The position numbers and the translations under genes were made by a program. A stretch of DNA of 13,595 nucleotides from Chersky-267 sp034666965. Lineage in GTDB: Bacteria; Chloroflexota; Limnocylindria; Limnocylindrales; CSP1-4. Within the stretch, counting starts at the first letter, position 1, and the number at the start of each line of letters is the position of its first letter. The stretch lies in NCBI GenBank assembly GCA_034666965.1, contig JAXDKT010000086.1, forward strand, positions 1 through 13,595. Direction: 5' to 3'. Shown here piece by piece: positions 6,107 to 13,595 of this stretch. Under the pieces are notes generated by a model. The model worked only from the letters and a program-made list of their open reading frames with translations, was not told the origin of the DNA and ran no database searches.

Positions 6107-9100
6107 CTAGCCGCGACCGTCGACCCGGCGCAAGGCGAGCCGGACCGGCCCGCCCTCGAGGTCGACCACGGTCGTCGGCGCTCCGGCCGGCGCTGGGCCG
6201 GCCTGGATGCGATCGGCCAGGGTGTCCGCGGCCATGGTCCCGAGGAACGGCTCGAGCTCAGTGGGTACCGGCTCGAGCCAGACCTCGATCCGGTCGTCGA
6301 GCTCGAGCCGGGCTTCCTTGCGCAGATCCTGGATCGCGCGCTGGAGCTCGCGTGCCTCGCCCTCGGCGCGGAGGCCCGGCGTCAGCTCGGTGTCGATCAC
6401 GACCACGAGGCCCTCATCGTGGGCAACCGCGGTGCCGGGCCGGGGCGTCGCCAGGATCTCGACCTCGTCGGGCGCCAGTCTGACGCCGGCCAGGCTGACC
6501 GACCCATCCGCGGCGATCTCGACGTCGCCCGCCCGCGCGGCGGCCATGATCGCCGGAATCGCCGATCCCAGCCGCGGGCCGATCTTGGGCAGCAGCGGCT
6601 TGACCCGTCGCTCGACGAGCTCCGATTCGTCGCCGATCAGCTCGACCGACTTCACGTTGACCTCGTCACGGATCAACTCGAGGAGCGCCTCGCGCTCGGG
6701 AAGGTCTCCGCCGGGCAGAGCCAGCCACAGGCCCGTCAGCGGTTGGCGCATCTTCAGGCCCGCGGTCCCGCGCAGCGTGCGCGCCAGGTCGACCGCGCGC
6801 CGGGCGGTCGCCATCGCATCCTCCAGGCGTCGGTCGCGACCGGGTGCACCTTCATCTGCCGGCCAGCGCGTGAGGTGCACGGAATCGGGCGCGTCGGGGT
6901 CGACCGACCCGACCAGGTTGCCGTACATCGCCTCGGCCAGGAAGGGCAGGACCGGGGCCAGCACCCGGGCGACCGTGACCAGGGCCTCGTGGAGGGTCGC
7001 GAACGCGGCCGATCGCTCGGCGACGTCGTCGTTGCGCGAGAAACGCCGGCGCGACAGGCGCAGGTACCAGGTCGAGAGGTCGTCCACGAAGACCGAGATC
7101 CGGCGGGTCGCCCCCAGCGCGTCGACGTCGCGCAGCCGCTCTCCGGCCTCGTCCGCGAGACCGGCGGCGCGCGACAGGATCCAGCGGTCCAGCGGACCGC
7201 GGTCCTCGGGCGCGGGCGCCCCGGCGGCGGGAGTCCAGCCCACCAGACGGGCGTAGGTCACGAAGAACGCGTAGACGTTCCACAGCACGAGCAGCTCGCG
7301 CCGGGCGGCGTCGGCCACGTTCCAGCCGAAGCGGATGTTCTCCTCGGGCCGCGCGGACAGGAACAGCCAGCGCATGACGTCGACCGACATCCGCTCGGCG
7401 GCCTCGTCGAAGTCGATCGCGTTGCCGGTCGACTTGTGCATCGGCCGGCCGTCCTCGTCGGTGACCAGGGCGTAGCCGAAGATCGTCTCGAAGGGTGGCT
7501 CGCGGCGCAGGACGGTGCCCATGGCGAGCATCGAGTAGAACCAGTTGCGGAACTGGCCCGGGAAGCTCTCGGTGATGAAGTCGGCCGGGTACCACTTCGC
7601 CCAGTAGGCGGGGTCCTCCCGGAAATGGAGCGTCGAGAAGGGCACGATCCCGGCGTCCAGCCAGGGGTTGCCGACGTCGGCGATCCGTCCCACCGTGGAC
7701 CCGCACGAGGGGCACGCGATCTTGACCGCGTCCACGTATGGGCGGTGGGGCGTGTGGCCCTCGAACTCCGCCCAACCCTCGACGGCGCGCTGGGCCAGCT
7801 CCTCGCGCCCGCCGACGACGTCGAACGTGCCGCACTGGGGGCAGTCGTAGATCGGCAGCGCCAGACCGTAGTAGCGCTTCTTGGAGATCATCCAATCGCG
7901 CATGTTGAGGAGCCAGTCCAGCTCGCGCTCGTAGCCGAAGCCCGGGATCCAGCGGATCTGGTCGACCACGTCCATGATCTGATAGCGCAGGCTGGCCTCG
8001 ACCTCCTCCTTCGTGAGCTGGTCGCGGGGCTTGGCGTAGACGGGGCCCATGCTGATGAACCACTCGTCTACGAGCCGATAGACCAGCGGCGTCCGGCACC
8101 GCCAGCAGTGCGGGTAGCGGTGAACGTAGGTCTCCAGCCGCTCGAAGCGGCCGTCCCGCCGGAGGCGCTCGACGATCGGGTCCGCGGCGGCCCGGACGTC
8201 GAGCCCGGTCAGCTGGCCGAAGCCGTCCACGAAGAACCCGCTCTCGTCGATCGGGGCGATGACGGGCAAGCCCAGCTCCTTGCCCAGGGCGAAGTCCTCC
8301 GAGCCGCAGCCGGGCGCGATGTGGACGATCCCGGTCCCCTCCGCCTCGCCGACCTCGGACCAGGCGACGACACGATGCTCGTAGGGCACACCCGGCGCGT
8401 CGCGCGTCCCCTTCGCGAACGCCTCCCGGACGGCGGGCAGGTCATCGAACGGGCCTTCGTAACGCCAACCGACGAGCTCCGCGCCAAGCCGTTCCTCGAG
8501 CACCTCGAAGGGCGCCTGGAGCGCCGACTTGAGGGTTCCCTTGGCGAGCCAGTCAACCCGGTCGCCACGGCGGACCCGGACGTAGGTCAGCTGCGGGCCG
8601 ACGGCCGCGGCGACATTCGAGGTCAACGTCCAGGGCGTCGTGGTCCAGACGAGCAGCGCCTCGCCGGGCCGGTCGACGAGCGGAAGGCGTACGGTCAGGC
8701 CCGGATCCTCGCGATCCTGGTAGCCCTCGTTCATCTCCATCTGGCTCAGGCCCGTGCCGCAGCGCGCGCACCACGGCATCGTGTCGTGGCCCTTGTAGAT
8801 CCAACCGCGCCGATGGCACTCGGCGAGAAAGCCCCAGATCAGGTCGTTGTTCTCGTTGCTGAAGGTGAAGTAGCTGCCTCCGATCTCGGGCATGCCCAAC
8901 CTGCCGACGAGCATCTCGACCGTGTCGGTCACCGGTCCGGCGGTGCCCTGGATCGTGGCCAGCTGGGCCGGATCCTCGGCCATCAGGTCGCGCAGCCGGA
9001 GCAGCTCCTTCGGGTCGTTCCAGTCCATCCACATCCCGAGCCGGATCGACTGCTCGGTCTGGCGCGCGGCGTAGGTCAGGACGCGCTGCTTGCAGAGGGC

Positions 9101-9451
9101 CACGAACTGGGCGATGCCGAAGGCCTCGATGTCGCGCTTGTTTGTGAAGCCCAGGTCCCGCTCGACGTTGACCTCGACCCACAGGCCCTGGCAGTCGAAC
9201 CCGTTCTGGAAGCGCTCGTCCTCGCCGAGCATGGCGTGGTAGCGCTGGAACACGTCCTTGTACGTTCGACCCCACGCGTGATGCACGCCCATCGGGTTGT
9301 TGGCCGTGATCGGGCCGTCCAGGAAGCTCCAGCGCGGTCCGCCCGCGTTCTGGGCACGCAGCCGGGCGAACGTCTGACGCTCTTCCCAGCGAGCCAGGAT
9401 CTCGTGCTCCTGGGCGATCAGATCGGGCCGTTGATCGACGGGTCGGAACAT
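6107..9451 (-). CDS. ileS: Isoleucyl-tRNA synthetase, divergent eukaryote-like (type 2) form
   Basis: Charges tRNA-Ile in the cytosol. 1114 residues. The class I catalytic domain carries an altered HIGH region (PMGVHHAWGRTYKD, 53-66) and an altered KMSKS region (PMHKSTGN, 670-677). The editing domain shows WTTTPWTLTSN (269-279) and GTGIVHIAPGCGSEDF (372-387). Cys pairs are seen at 228/231, 449/452 (HCWRCRTPLVYR), 537/540 and 580/583. The C-terminal part has LRKEARLELDDRIEV (1043-1057), as in type 2 synthetases. HCWRC and HRPYVD point to IleRS rather than ValRS or LeuRS. The ATG at 9451 (MFRPVDQRPDLIAQEHEIL) fits the family start; GAGG lies 4 bases upstream. An in-frame GTG at 9502 adds an unconvincing segment. 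First gene of the block. Confidence 0.93.
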   Translation of the reverse strand: MFRPVDQRPDLIAQEHEILARWEERQTFARLRAQNAGGPRWSFLDGPITANNPMGVHHAWGRTYKDVFQRYHAMLGEDERFQNGFDCQGLWVEVNVERDLGFTNKRDIEAFGIAQFVALCKQRVLTYAARQTEQSIRLGMWMDWNDPKELLRLRDLMAEDPAQLATIQGTAGPVTDTVEMLVGRLGMPEIGGSYFTFSNENNDLIWGFLAECHRRGWIYKGHDTMPWCARCGTGLSQMEMNEGYQDREDPGLTVRLPLVDRPGEALLVWTTTPWTLTSNVAAAVGPQLTYVRVRRGDRVDWLAKGTLKSALQAPFEVLEERLGAELVGWRYEGPFDDLPAVREAFAKGTRDAPGVPYEHRVVAWSEVGEAEGTGIVHIAPGCGSEDFALGKELGLPVIAPIDESGFFVDGFGQLTGLDVRAAADPIVERLRRDGRFERLETYVHRYPHCWRCRTPLVYRLVDEWFISMGPVYAKPRDQLTKEEVEASLRYQIMDVVDQIRWIPGFGYERELDWLLNMRDWMISKKRYYGLALPIYDCPQCGTFDVVGGREELAQRAVEGWAEFEGHTPHRPYVDAVKIACPSCGSTVGRIADVGNPWLDAGIVPFSTLHFREDPAYWAKWYPADFITESFPGQFRNWFYSMLAMGTVLRREPPFETIFGYALVTDEDGRPMHKSTGNAIDFDEAAERMSVDVMRWLFLSARPEENIRFGWNVADAARRELLVLWNVYAFFVTYARLVGWTPAAGAPAPEDRGPLDRWILSRAAGLADEAGERLRDVDALGATRRISVFVDDLSTWYLRLSRRRFSRNDDVAERSAAFATLHEALVTVARVLAPVLPFLAEAMYGNLVGSVDPDAPDSVHLTRWPADEGAPGRDRRLEDAMATARRAVDLARTLRGTAGLKMRQPLTGLWLALPGGDLPEREALLELIRDEVNVKSVELIGDESELVERRVKPLLPKIGPRLGSAIPAIMAAARAGDVEIAADGSVSLAGVRLAPDEVEILATPRPGTAVAHDEGLVVVIDTELTPGLRAEGEARELQRAIQDLRKEARLELDDRIEVWLEPVPTELEPFLGTMAADTLADRIQAGPAPAGAPTTVVDLEGGPVRLALRRVDGRG

Positions 9452-9510
9452 CGGGCCTCGGCTGGGGACGGTCGGTCGGAGGGCGTCACAGGTCGACGGC
9501 ACGACCCGTC

Positions 9511-9541
9511 GGAACCCCTCGGCACGCCGTACCGAGGTTCC
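9511..9541. repeat. Bulged inverted repeat in the ileS/LCP divergent region
   Basis: GGAA (9511-9514), a CC bulge, then CCTCGG (9517-9522) pairs with CCGAGG (9532-9537) and TTCC (9538-9541), around a short GCC-centred loop. The stem has 10 Watson-Crick pairs plus 2 more near the loop. It abuts the shared -10 heptamer. It therefore occupies the -35/spacer zone of the rightward promoter and the first bases of any ileS leader transcribed from the symmetric -10. It could be a repressor operator or an RNA hairpin. It lacks the T-box signature expected if ileS were tRNA-regulated. Confidence 0.5.
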
Positions 9542-9544
9542 AAG

Positions 9545-9551
9545 TATCCTA
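9545..9551. promoter_or_regulatory. Symmetric -10 heptamer for divergent ileS and LCP promoters
   Basis: TATCCTA reads TATCCT on the plus strand (9545-9550) and TAGGAT on the minus strand (9551-9546); both match TAnnnT. On the plus strand it ends 7 bases before the LCP ATG, the spacing of a leaderless mRNA. On the minus strand it would start an ileS transcript near 9539 with a leader of about 88 bases beginning inside the inverted repeat. No convincing -35 is seen for either direction. Confidence 0.45.
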
Positions 9552-9557
9552 CCCGCG

Positions 9558-11360
9558 ATGCAGCAGCCGCCGCAGGCAGCCAGACCCCGACACCGGTCCG
9601 CCTTCGCCGCCGCATTCCTGTCACTGCTGTTCCCCGGCCTCGGTCACGCCTACGCGGGGGCCTTCAATCGGGCCCTCGGGTTCGCCGCAATCCCGATCCT
9701 GACCCTGGCCCTGCTGGGCGGCATCGCCCTCAGCTCGGGCGTCCCGGTGTTCGCCGGGGAGCTCGCCGCCAACCTGCCCTTCCTGCTCATTGCCAACCTG
9801 CTGTTCCTGGCCTATCGCGTCGTGGCATCGGTCGACGCCTACCGGGTGGCCGCCTATCTCAACGCCGTCGAGTCGTCCGGTGGCGGACGGTTCGGGACGC
9901 CTTCGCTTCGGCTTCAGCCGGTGTCGGTCGCCGGCCTGCTGGCGGTGTGCCTGGTCATCGCCGGTGGCCACGGATTCGTCGCGATCAAGGGCGCCGAGGC
10001 TCAGGCGGCGCTCAGCTGCATCTTCGACCCGGGCGGAACCAACGACTGCGATCAGGCCAACGGTCCCGACCAGTCTGGCGATGCCAGCGTCGCGCCTGGC
10101 GACACGACCGCTCCGGCCACGAACGCACCGTCGTTGGGCACGCCCCTGCCGACTGCCACGCTGCCCCAGTGGAACGGCACGGATCGTCTGAACATCCTGC
10201 TCATCGGCGCCGACCAACGCCCCAATGAGGGCACCTTCAACGCGGACACGCTGATCGTCGTCTCGATCGACCCCAAGACGAAGCAGGTGGCCATGTTCAG
10301 CCTGCCCCGGGACACGGTCGACGTGCCCATCCCGGCCGGTCCAGCCCGGTCGGTCTTCGGCGCGGTCTACCGGGGCAAGATCAACAGCCTCTGGCTCAAC
10401 GCCCGCTATCGCGCCGACGCGTTTCCCGGGACCGACCGGTCGCGCGGCTTCAACGCCCTCAAGTCGGTCCTCGGTGAGCTCTACGGGCTGGACGTCCAGT
10501 ACTACGTGATGGTCAACTTCGAGGGCTTCAAGAACATCGTCGACACCCTGGGCGGGGTGACCATCAACGTTCAGAACCCGGTCCTCGACGACCACTACCC
10601 GGGCGGCCCCGCCGGAGCCAGCACGAGGGTCTACATCCCGACAGGCGTCCAGCGCATGACCGGTGCGCAGGCTCTGGTCTACGCCCGTTCCCGGCACACC
10701 TCGAGCGACTTCGACCGGGCCCAGCGCCAGCAGCGGGTCATCCTGTCGATCCGCGAGCAGACGGATCCGCGCAAGGTCCTGGACAACCTGAGCCAGCTCC
10801 TGACCGATCTCAAGACCTCGTTCAAGACCGATATTCCGCAGAGCAAGCTGGGCGATCTCATCGGCCTATCGAGCACCATCGATTCGACCAACATCCACTC
10901 GTTTGTGTTCGCACCGCCACGCTTCGCCAGCAACGCCATCGACGAGCGCGGCTCGATCGTCGTGCCCAACGTCGGGGCGATCCGTCAGGCCGTCGACGGG
11001 GCGTTCAAGAAGATCGATCCCACGATCCAGCGCCAGCGTGAGGCCGTCGCCAACGAGGACGGGTTCATCTGGGTGGTCAACGGCTCGGGCAAGGTCGGCC
11101 AGGCCAGCTCGATCGCGGCCTACCTCGAGTACCTGGGGTTGACCGCGAGCGCGCCCACAAAGCGGCCCGACAGCACCATCCAGCAGACCCGCATCCGGGT
11201 CTACAACGGCCACGAGTCCGAGCTGCAGGCGACGATCGCCCTGCTCGAGAACGTCTTCAACGTCAAGGCGACTTACCTGACCGACCCCTCGGTCACGGTC
11301 GACGTCATCGTCACGACCGGCACCAAGACGCCCATCCTCACGGCCCCGCCAGGGCCCTGA
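9558..11360 (+). CDS. LytR-CpsA-Psr (LCP) protein with multi-pass N-terminal membrane domain
   Basis: LCP enzymes transfer lipid-linked glycopolymers to the cell wall outside the membrane. 600 residues. Residues 14-60 hold a small membrane module whose FPGLGHAYAG (25-34) resembles the TM2/DUF5683 style. Further hydrophobic segments lie at about 70-90 and 122-142. A Thr/Ser/Pro/Ala-rich linker (160-205) leads to the LCP domain (208-400): NILLIGADQR, NADTLIVVSID (228-238), LPRD (249-252), and YARSRHTSSDFDRAQRQQ (375-392) with the conserved Arg377, Arg379, Asp384, Arg387 and Arg390. Residues 504-588 form a LytR_C domain (WVVNGSGKVGQ). The ATG at 9558 is the only start that keeps the full membrane module; it has no ribosome-binding site and sits 7 bases after a -10 element. 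It is divergent from ileS and convergent with the glycosyltransferase. The exact acceptor polymer is unknown. Confidence 0.92.
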   Translation: MQQPPQAARPRHRSAFAAAFLSLLFPGLGHAYAGAFNRALGFAAIPILTLALLGGIALSSGVPVFAGELAANLPFLLIANLLFLAYRVVASVDAYRVAAYLNAVESSGGGRFGTPSLRLQPVSVAGLLAVCLVIAGGHGFVAIKGAEAQAALSCIFDPGGTNDCDQANGPDQSGDASVAPGDTTAPATNAPSLGTPLPTATLPQWNGTDRLNILLIGADQRPNEGTFNADTLIVVSIDPKTKQVAMFSLPRDTVDVPIPAGPARSVFGAVYRGKINSLWLNARYRADAFPGTDRSRGFNALKSVLGELYGLDVQYYVMVNFEGFKNIVDTLGGVTINVQNPVLDDHYPGGPAGASTRVYIPTGVQRMTGAQALVYARSRHTSSDFDRAQRQQRVILSIREQTDPRKVLDNLSQLLTDLKTSFKTDIPQSKLGDLIGLSSTIDSTNIHSFVFAPPRFASNAIDERGSIVVPNVGAIRQAVDGAFKKIDPTIQRQREAVANEDGFIWVVNGSGKVGQASSIAAYLEYLGLTASAPTKRPDSTIQQTRIRVYNGHESELQATIALLENVFNVKATYLTDPSVTVDVIVTTGTKTPILTAPPGP

Positions 11361-11361
11361 C

Positions 11362-11388
11362 CGCGGTCGCTGCCTAGGCCTGACCGCG
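11362..11388. terminator. Possible bidirectional terminator between convergent genes
   Basis: A 7-base perfect stem (CGCGGTC 11362-11368, GACCGCG 11382-11388) with a 13-base loop fills most of the 43-base gap between the ends of the LCP and glycosyltransferase genes. The loop contains the palindrome GCCTAGGC. The position suits a shared terminator, but no T-run follows on either strand, so termination is an inference from position. Confidence 0.4.
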
Positions 11389-11403
11389 TCGCGCCGTCCC
11401 GAA

Positions 11404-13239
11404 CTAGGCCTTCTCGGTCACCCGATATTCGAGGTACCGGCCGGCCATCAGCCGGGTCTGCGCATCGAGCGCCGGCAGGTTGCTGAAGATGAGCCCGACC
11501 GCGGGCAGGGCCAGCCACTGGAGATAGGACATCAGTCGCCGGCCGGTCCCCCAGGTCACCGGCCGAGCCGGGGCGATCTGCTCCTCGACGAAGACCAGGA
11601 TGAGCAGGCAGCAGAAGGCCCCGGTCAGCAACCAGGCGGCATACAGCGGCAGGTTCTGGCCGAGGGTCGTCTGGGCAAAGGCCGGGTTGAGCAGGAGGGG
11701 CACGTTCGACCCAAAGATGATCACGAATGGCGCGATCGCCCAGTTGATGTGGTCCAGCCACAAGTCGATCAGGCGCCGGATCCGCACCCGGCGCGGGATC
11801 TCGCGATGGGCGAAGGCATTGCGGATGTAGTACGGGATGTCGGTGACGCCCCAGGCCCAGCGCCGGATCTGGGTGTACTGCTCGATCAGCGTGCGCGGGT
11901 AGGAGCGGGCCCGGACGGCGTCGCCGTACATCGGGATGAACAGGGGCACGGCCCGGAACTCGCCGCTGTAGCGGAAGAAGCTCTTCCAGTAGAAGCGGCT
12001 GTCCTCGGGGATCGCGTCGGTCGCCCAGTAGTCCACCTCGTGGACCGTCCGCAGGCTCACCGCGTAGGACGAGAACGAGATGAGCTTCTCGGGGGTCAGC
12101 GACCGCCACATCTGGACATGCGTCGCGCCGACGGCCACCAGCCGGACCGCCAGGGGCGTGGCCCACAGGTTGTTGTGGAACATCGGGACCGGCTGAAAGA
12201 GACGCCGGTAGCGATCCGGGTCGGTCAGGAACGTGTACGTCAGGTAGCCGAAGTACTGGGGATGGACCCGGTAGTCGCTGTCGAGGTCGGTGACCACGAC
12301 GTCGGTCGGATCAAAGCCCAATCGAACCAGCTCGCGATACAGCCAGCGGCCGCCGTAGGCCATCGCCGAGCTCTTGCCCACGACGATGCCCGGCTCGAGC
12401 GGGTCGAGGACATGGAAGAAATGGAGGAACCGGTCACCGAACAGCTCGCGCAGCCGGGCCACGTTCTCGCGTCCGGCATGATCGGTCTCGCGGGTGATGA
12501 TCGCGACCATGACCAGCTCGCGCGGGTAGTCGGCCTCGGCCAGGGCTCGGATGGTCTCGTACAGCTTCTCGAACGGCTCGGTGTACGTCGGCACGAGGGC
12601 CACGTGGTAGAGCCGGCGAGGATCGGGGAGCGGCTCGCCGCGCCGGGCGAGGATCCGGGCAAGATCGTGCCGCTCACGCTCGAGGCGCACCAGCTCGCGC
12701 TGCCCGCCGACGGCCGCCAGCCCCTCGCCGCGTCGCTGAAGCTCCTCGATCCGAGCCCGGACCAGCGGCGCCAGCCGCTCGATCTCGGCCAGCCGACCGA
12801 CCGGGTCGGCCAGGGCCAGGGCGCGGGTACGCCAGTCCTCGGCCATCGTCCGGCGTATCCGGGCGAACGTGAAGCAGACGCTGCCGGTCAGCAGGACCGC
12901 CTTGTAGAGCCAATAGAAGTCGAAGCTCAGGACGAACCAGGCGACGACCTCGGGAAACCGAAACGACAGCATCAGCGGGCTGAGGATGAGCGCCCAGCTG
13001 ACCAGGCCGGGGACGACCTCGAGCGTCCGCTGGGCGATCTTGGCCCGGGCGGGGTCGCCCGTGTCGGTCGACGGGCTGCTGGGCCGCGTTGTGGATGAGT
13101 CGAGGATTGGCGCCGGGACGACCAGCGAGCGCGAGCTCTCGGGCGCTGGGGCGATCAGCGGGCCGGAGCCATCCGGCCCAGGGGCGAGGGCGGTCCCGGC
13201 CGGACCTCCGGTCAGGCTCGACGCCCGATCTTCAGCCAC
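11404..13239 (-). CDS. Membrane family 2 glycosyltransferase, processive (cellulose-synthase-like)
   Basis: 611 residues. It probably polymerises or transfers a sugar from a nucleotide sugar at the cytosolic face of the membrane. After a disordered Ser/Pro-rich N-terminus (1-60) come two membrane segments (about 75-92 and 98-123) and an Arg/Glu/Leu-rich helical stretch (about 140-200, possibly coiled coil). The GT-A domain follows: VALVPTYTEPFEKLYETI (213-230), the metal-binding TDLDSD (317-322), EDSRFYW (412-418) and the processive-type QIRRW (457-461). Three or more C-terminal membrane segments lie around 500-590. The D,D,ED,QxxRW set marks GT2 enzymes of the cellulose/hyaluronan synthase type; the product is not predictable. 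The GTG at 13239 overlaps the aminotransferase stop as GTGGCTGA; an ATG at 13296 would add residues that are out-of-frame aminotransferase sequence. Confidence 0.88.
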   Translation of the reverse strand: MAEDRASSLTGGPAGTALAPGPDGSGPLIAPAPESSRSLVVPAPILDSSTTRPSSPSTDTGDPARAKIAQRTLEVVPGLVSWALILSPLMLSFRFPEVVAWFVLSFDFYWLYKAVLLTGSVCFTFARIRRTMAEDWRTRALALADPVGRLAEIERLAPLVRARIEELQRRGEGLAAVGGQRELVRLERERHDLARILARRGEPLPDPRRLYHVALVPTYTEPFEKLYETIRALAEADYPRELVMVAIITRETDHAGRENVARLRELFGDRFLHFFHVLDPLEPGIVVGKSSAMAYGGRWLYRELVRLGFDPTDVVVTDLDSDYRVHPQYFGYLTYTFLTDPDRYRRLFQPVPMFHNNLWATPLAVRLVAVGATHVQMWRSLTPEKLISFSSYAVSLRTVHEVDYWATDAIPEDSRFYWKSFFRYSGEFRAVPLFIPMYGDAVRARSYPRTLIEQYTQIRRWAWGVTDIPYYIRNAFAHREIPRRVRIRRLIDLWLDHINWAIAPFVIIFGSNVPLLLNPAFAQTTLGQNLPLYAAWLLTGAFCCLLILVFVEEQIAPARPVTWGTGRRLMSYLQWLALPAVGLIFSNLPALDAQTRLMAGRYLEYRVTEKA

Positions 13240-13595
13240 CCTCGTCGATCGGCGTGAGCCAGTGTCGGTACTCGGCCAGCCGGCCGCGGACGGCATCGAA
13301 GTAGCGGTCGCGGATCAACCGCCCGATCGGTCCGACCTCGCCCCGTCCGATCGGGCGATGATCGAGCTCGATGACTGGCGAGACCTGGACCCCGGTCCCG
13401 CACAGGAAGACCTCGTCGGCGATGTACAGCTCCGTGCGGTCGATCGAGCGGACCTCGACGGGAATGCGCTCGTTGGTCGCGATCTCGAGGAGCGCCTTGC
13501 GCGTGACCCCCTCGAGGATGTCATCCGTGACCGGCGGGGTGAGGAGAACGCCATCGCGGATGACGAACAGGTTGGCCGCCGAAGCCTCCGAGGCG
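13232..13595 (-). CDS. ilvE: Branched-chain amino acid aminotransferase, C-terminal part (5' end beyond window)
   Basis: A PLP enzyme of fold type IV that interconverts Leu, Ile and Val with their 2-oxo acids. The last 121 codons are present. Recognisable are EASAANLFVIRDGV (near the window edge), TPPVTDDILEGVTR, SIDRTELYIADEVFL followed by CGTGVQVSPV, then GPIGRLIRDRYFDAVRG. These are the conserved C-terminal half of class IV branched-chain aminotransferases; the catalytic Lys lies upstream, outside the window. The stop TGA (13234-13232) is overlapped by the start of the glycosyltransferase, so the two are probably cotranscribed and translationally coupled. A D-amino-acid transaminase or ADC lyase relative is possible but fits less well. 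Confidence 0.88.
   Translation of the reverse strand, partial: ASEASAANLFVIRDGVLLTPPVTDDILEGVTRKALLEIATNERIPVEVRSIDRTELYIADEVFLCGTGVQVSPVIELDHRPIGRGEVGPIGRLIRDRYFDAVRGRLAEYRHWLTPIDEGG

Noticed and set aside
9452..9557. Possible T-box riboswitch upstream of ileS.
   Set aside because: The conserved T-box sequence (GGTGGNACCGCG-like) and the long specifier stem are absent, and the leader is too short; only a simple bulged hairpin is present.
5720..10228. A 4.5 kb plus-strand open frame of about 1500 codons running antisense through lspA and ileS.
   Set aside because: It is codon-aligned with ileS, so it stays open simply because ileS avoids TTA, CTA and TCA codons, as expected at this GC content. 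The translation is low-complexity with no family motifs, while the opposite strand encodes a clear IleRS.
1..13595. CRISPR arrays, tandem repeats, IS elements, tRNA or rRNA genes.
   Set aside because: All gaps are 125 bases or shorter and none contains spaced direct repeats, transposase fragments or tRNA-like cloverleaf sequence that I can see.

Overview
This is a gene-dense, very GC-rich window (roughly 70% G+C by eye, codons ending almost always in G or C). It fits a bacterial chromosome. The gene order and protein styles suggest Chloroflexota, perhaps a Limnocylindria-like lineage: an aberrant eukaryote-like isoleucyl-tRNA synthetase, a guanylate kinase whose P-loop ends in Asp, and an LCP protein with a multi-pass N-terminus. 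The phylum call is an inference from remembered family features, not from a search. I see no phage, IS element, CRISPR array, tRNA or rRNA, and essentially everything is coding.

Layout. Positions 1-9451 form a leftward housekeeping block. In order of transcription it runs ileS (isoleucyl-tRNA synthetase), lspA (lipoprotein signal peptidase), an RluA-type pseudouridine synthase, gmk (guanylate kinase) and priA (replication-restart helicase). These five genes are packed with 4-8 base overlaps or gaps of no more than about 60 bases, so they look like one operon. A 125-base gap with a good sigma70-type promoter follows, then a J-domain protein. After another short gap with a probable leaderless promoter comes def (peptide deformylase), cut by the left window edge.

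Positions 9452-9557 are a divergent control region. They hold a bulged inverted repeat and a heptamer that reads as a -10 element on both strands. From there a large LytR-CpsA-Psr (LCP) protein is transcribed rightward (9558-11360), apparently leaderless. It converges on a leftward pair: the 3' end of a branched-chain aminotransferase gene (13232-13595, cut by the right edge) and a translationally coupled family 2 glycosyltransferase with membrane segments (11404-13239). LCP proteins attach glycopolymers to the wall and processive GT2 enzymes make polysaccharides, so the right third has a cell-envelope flavour.

No wholly new system is evident. The points most worth a second look are the symmetric -10 and palindrome between ileS and the LCP gene, the LCP fusion architecture, the degenerate HIGH and KMSKS signatures of the synthetase, the J-domain protein with an ExoX-C/DUF3820-like tail, and the Asp-ending P-loop of the guanylate kinase.
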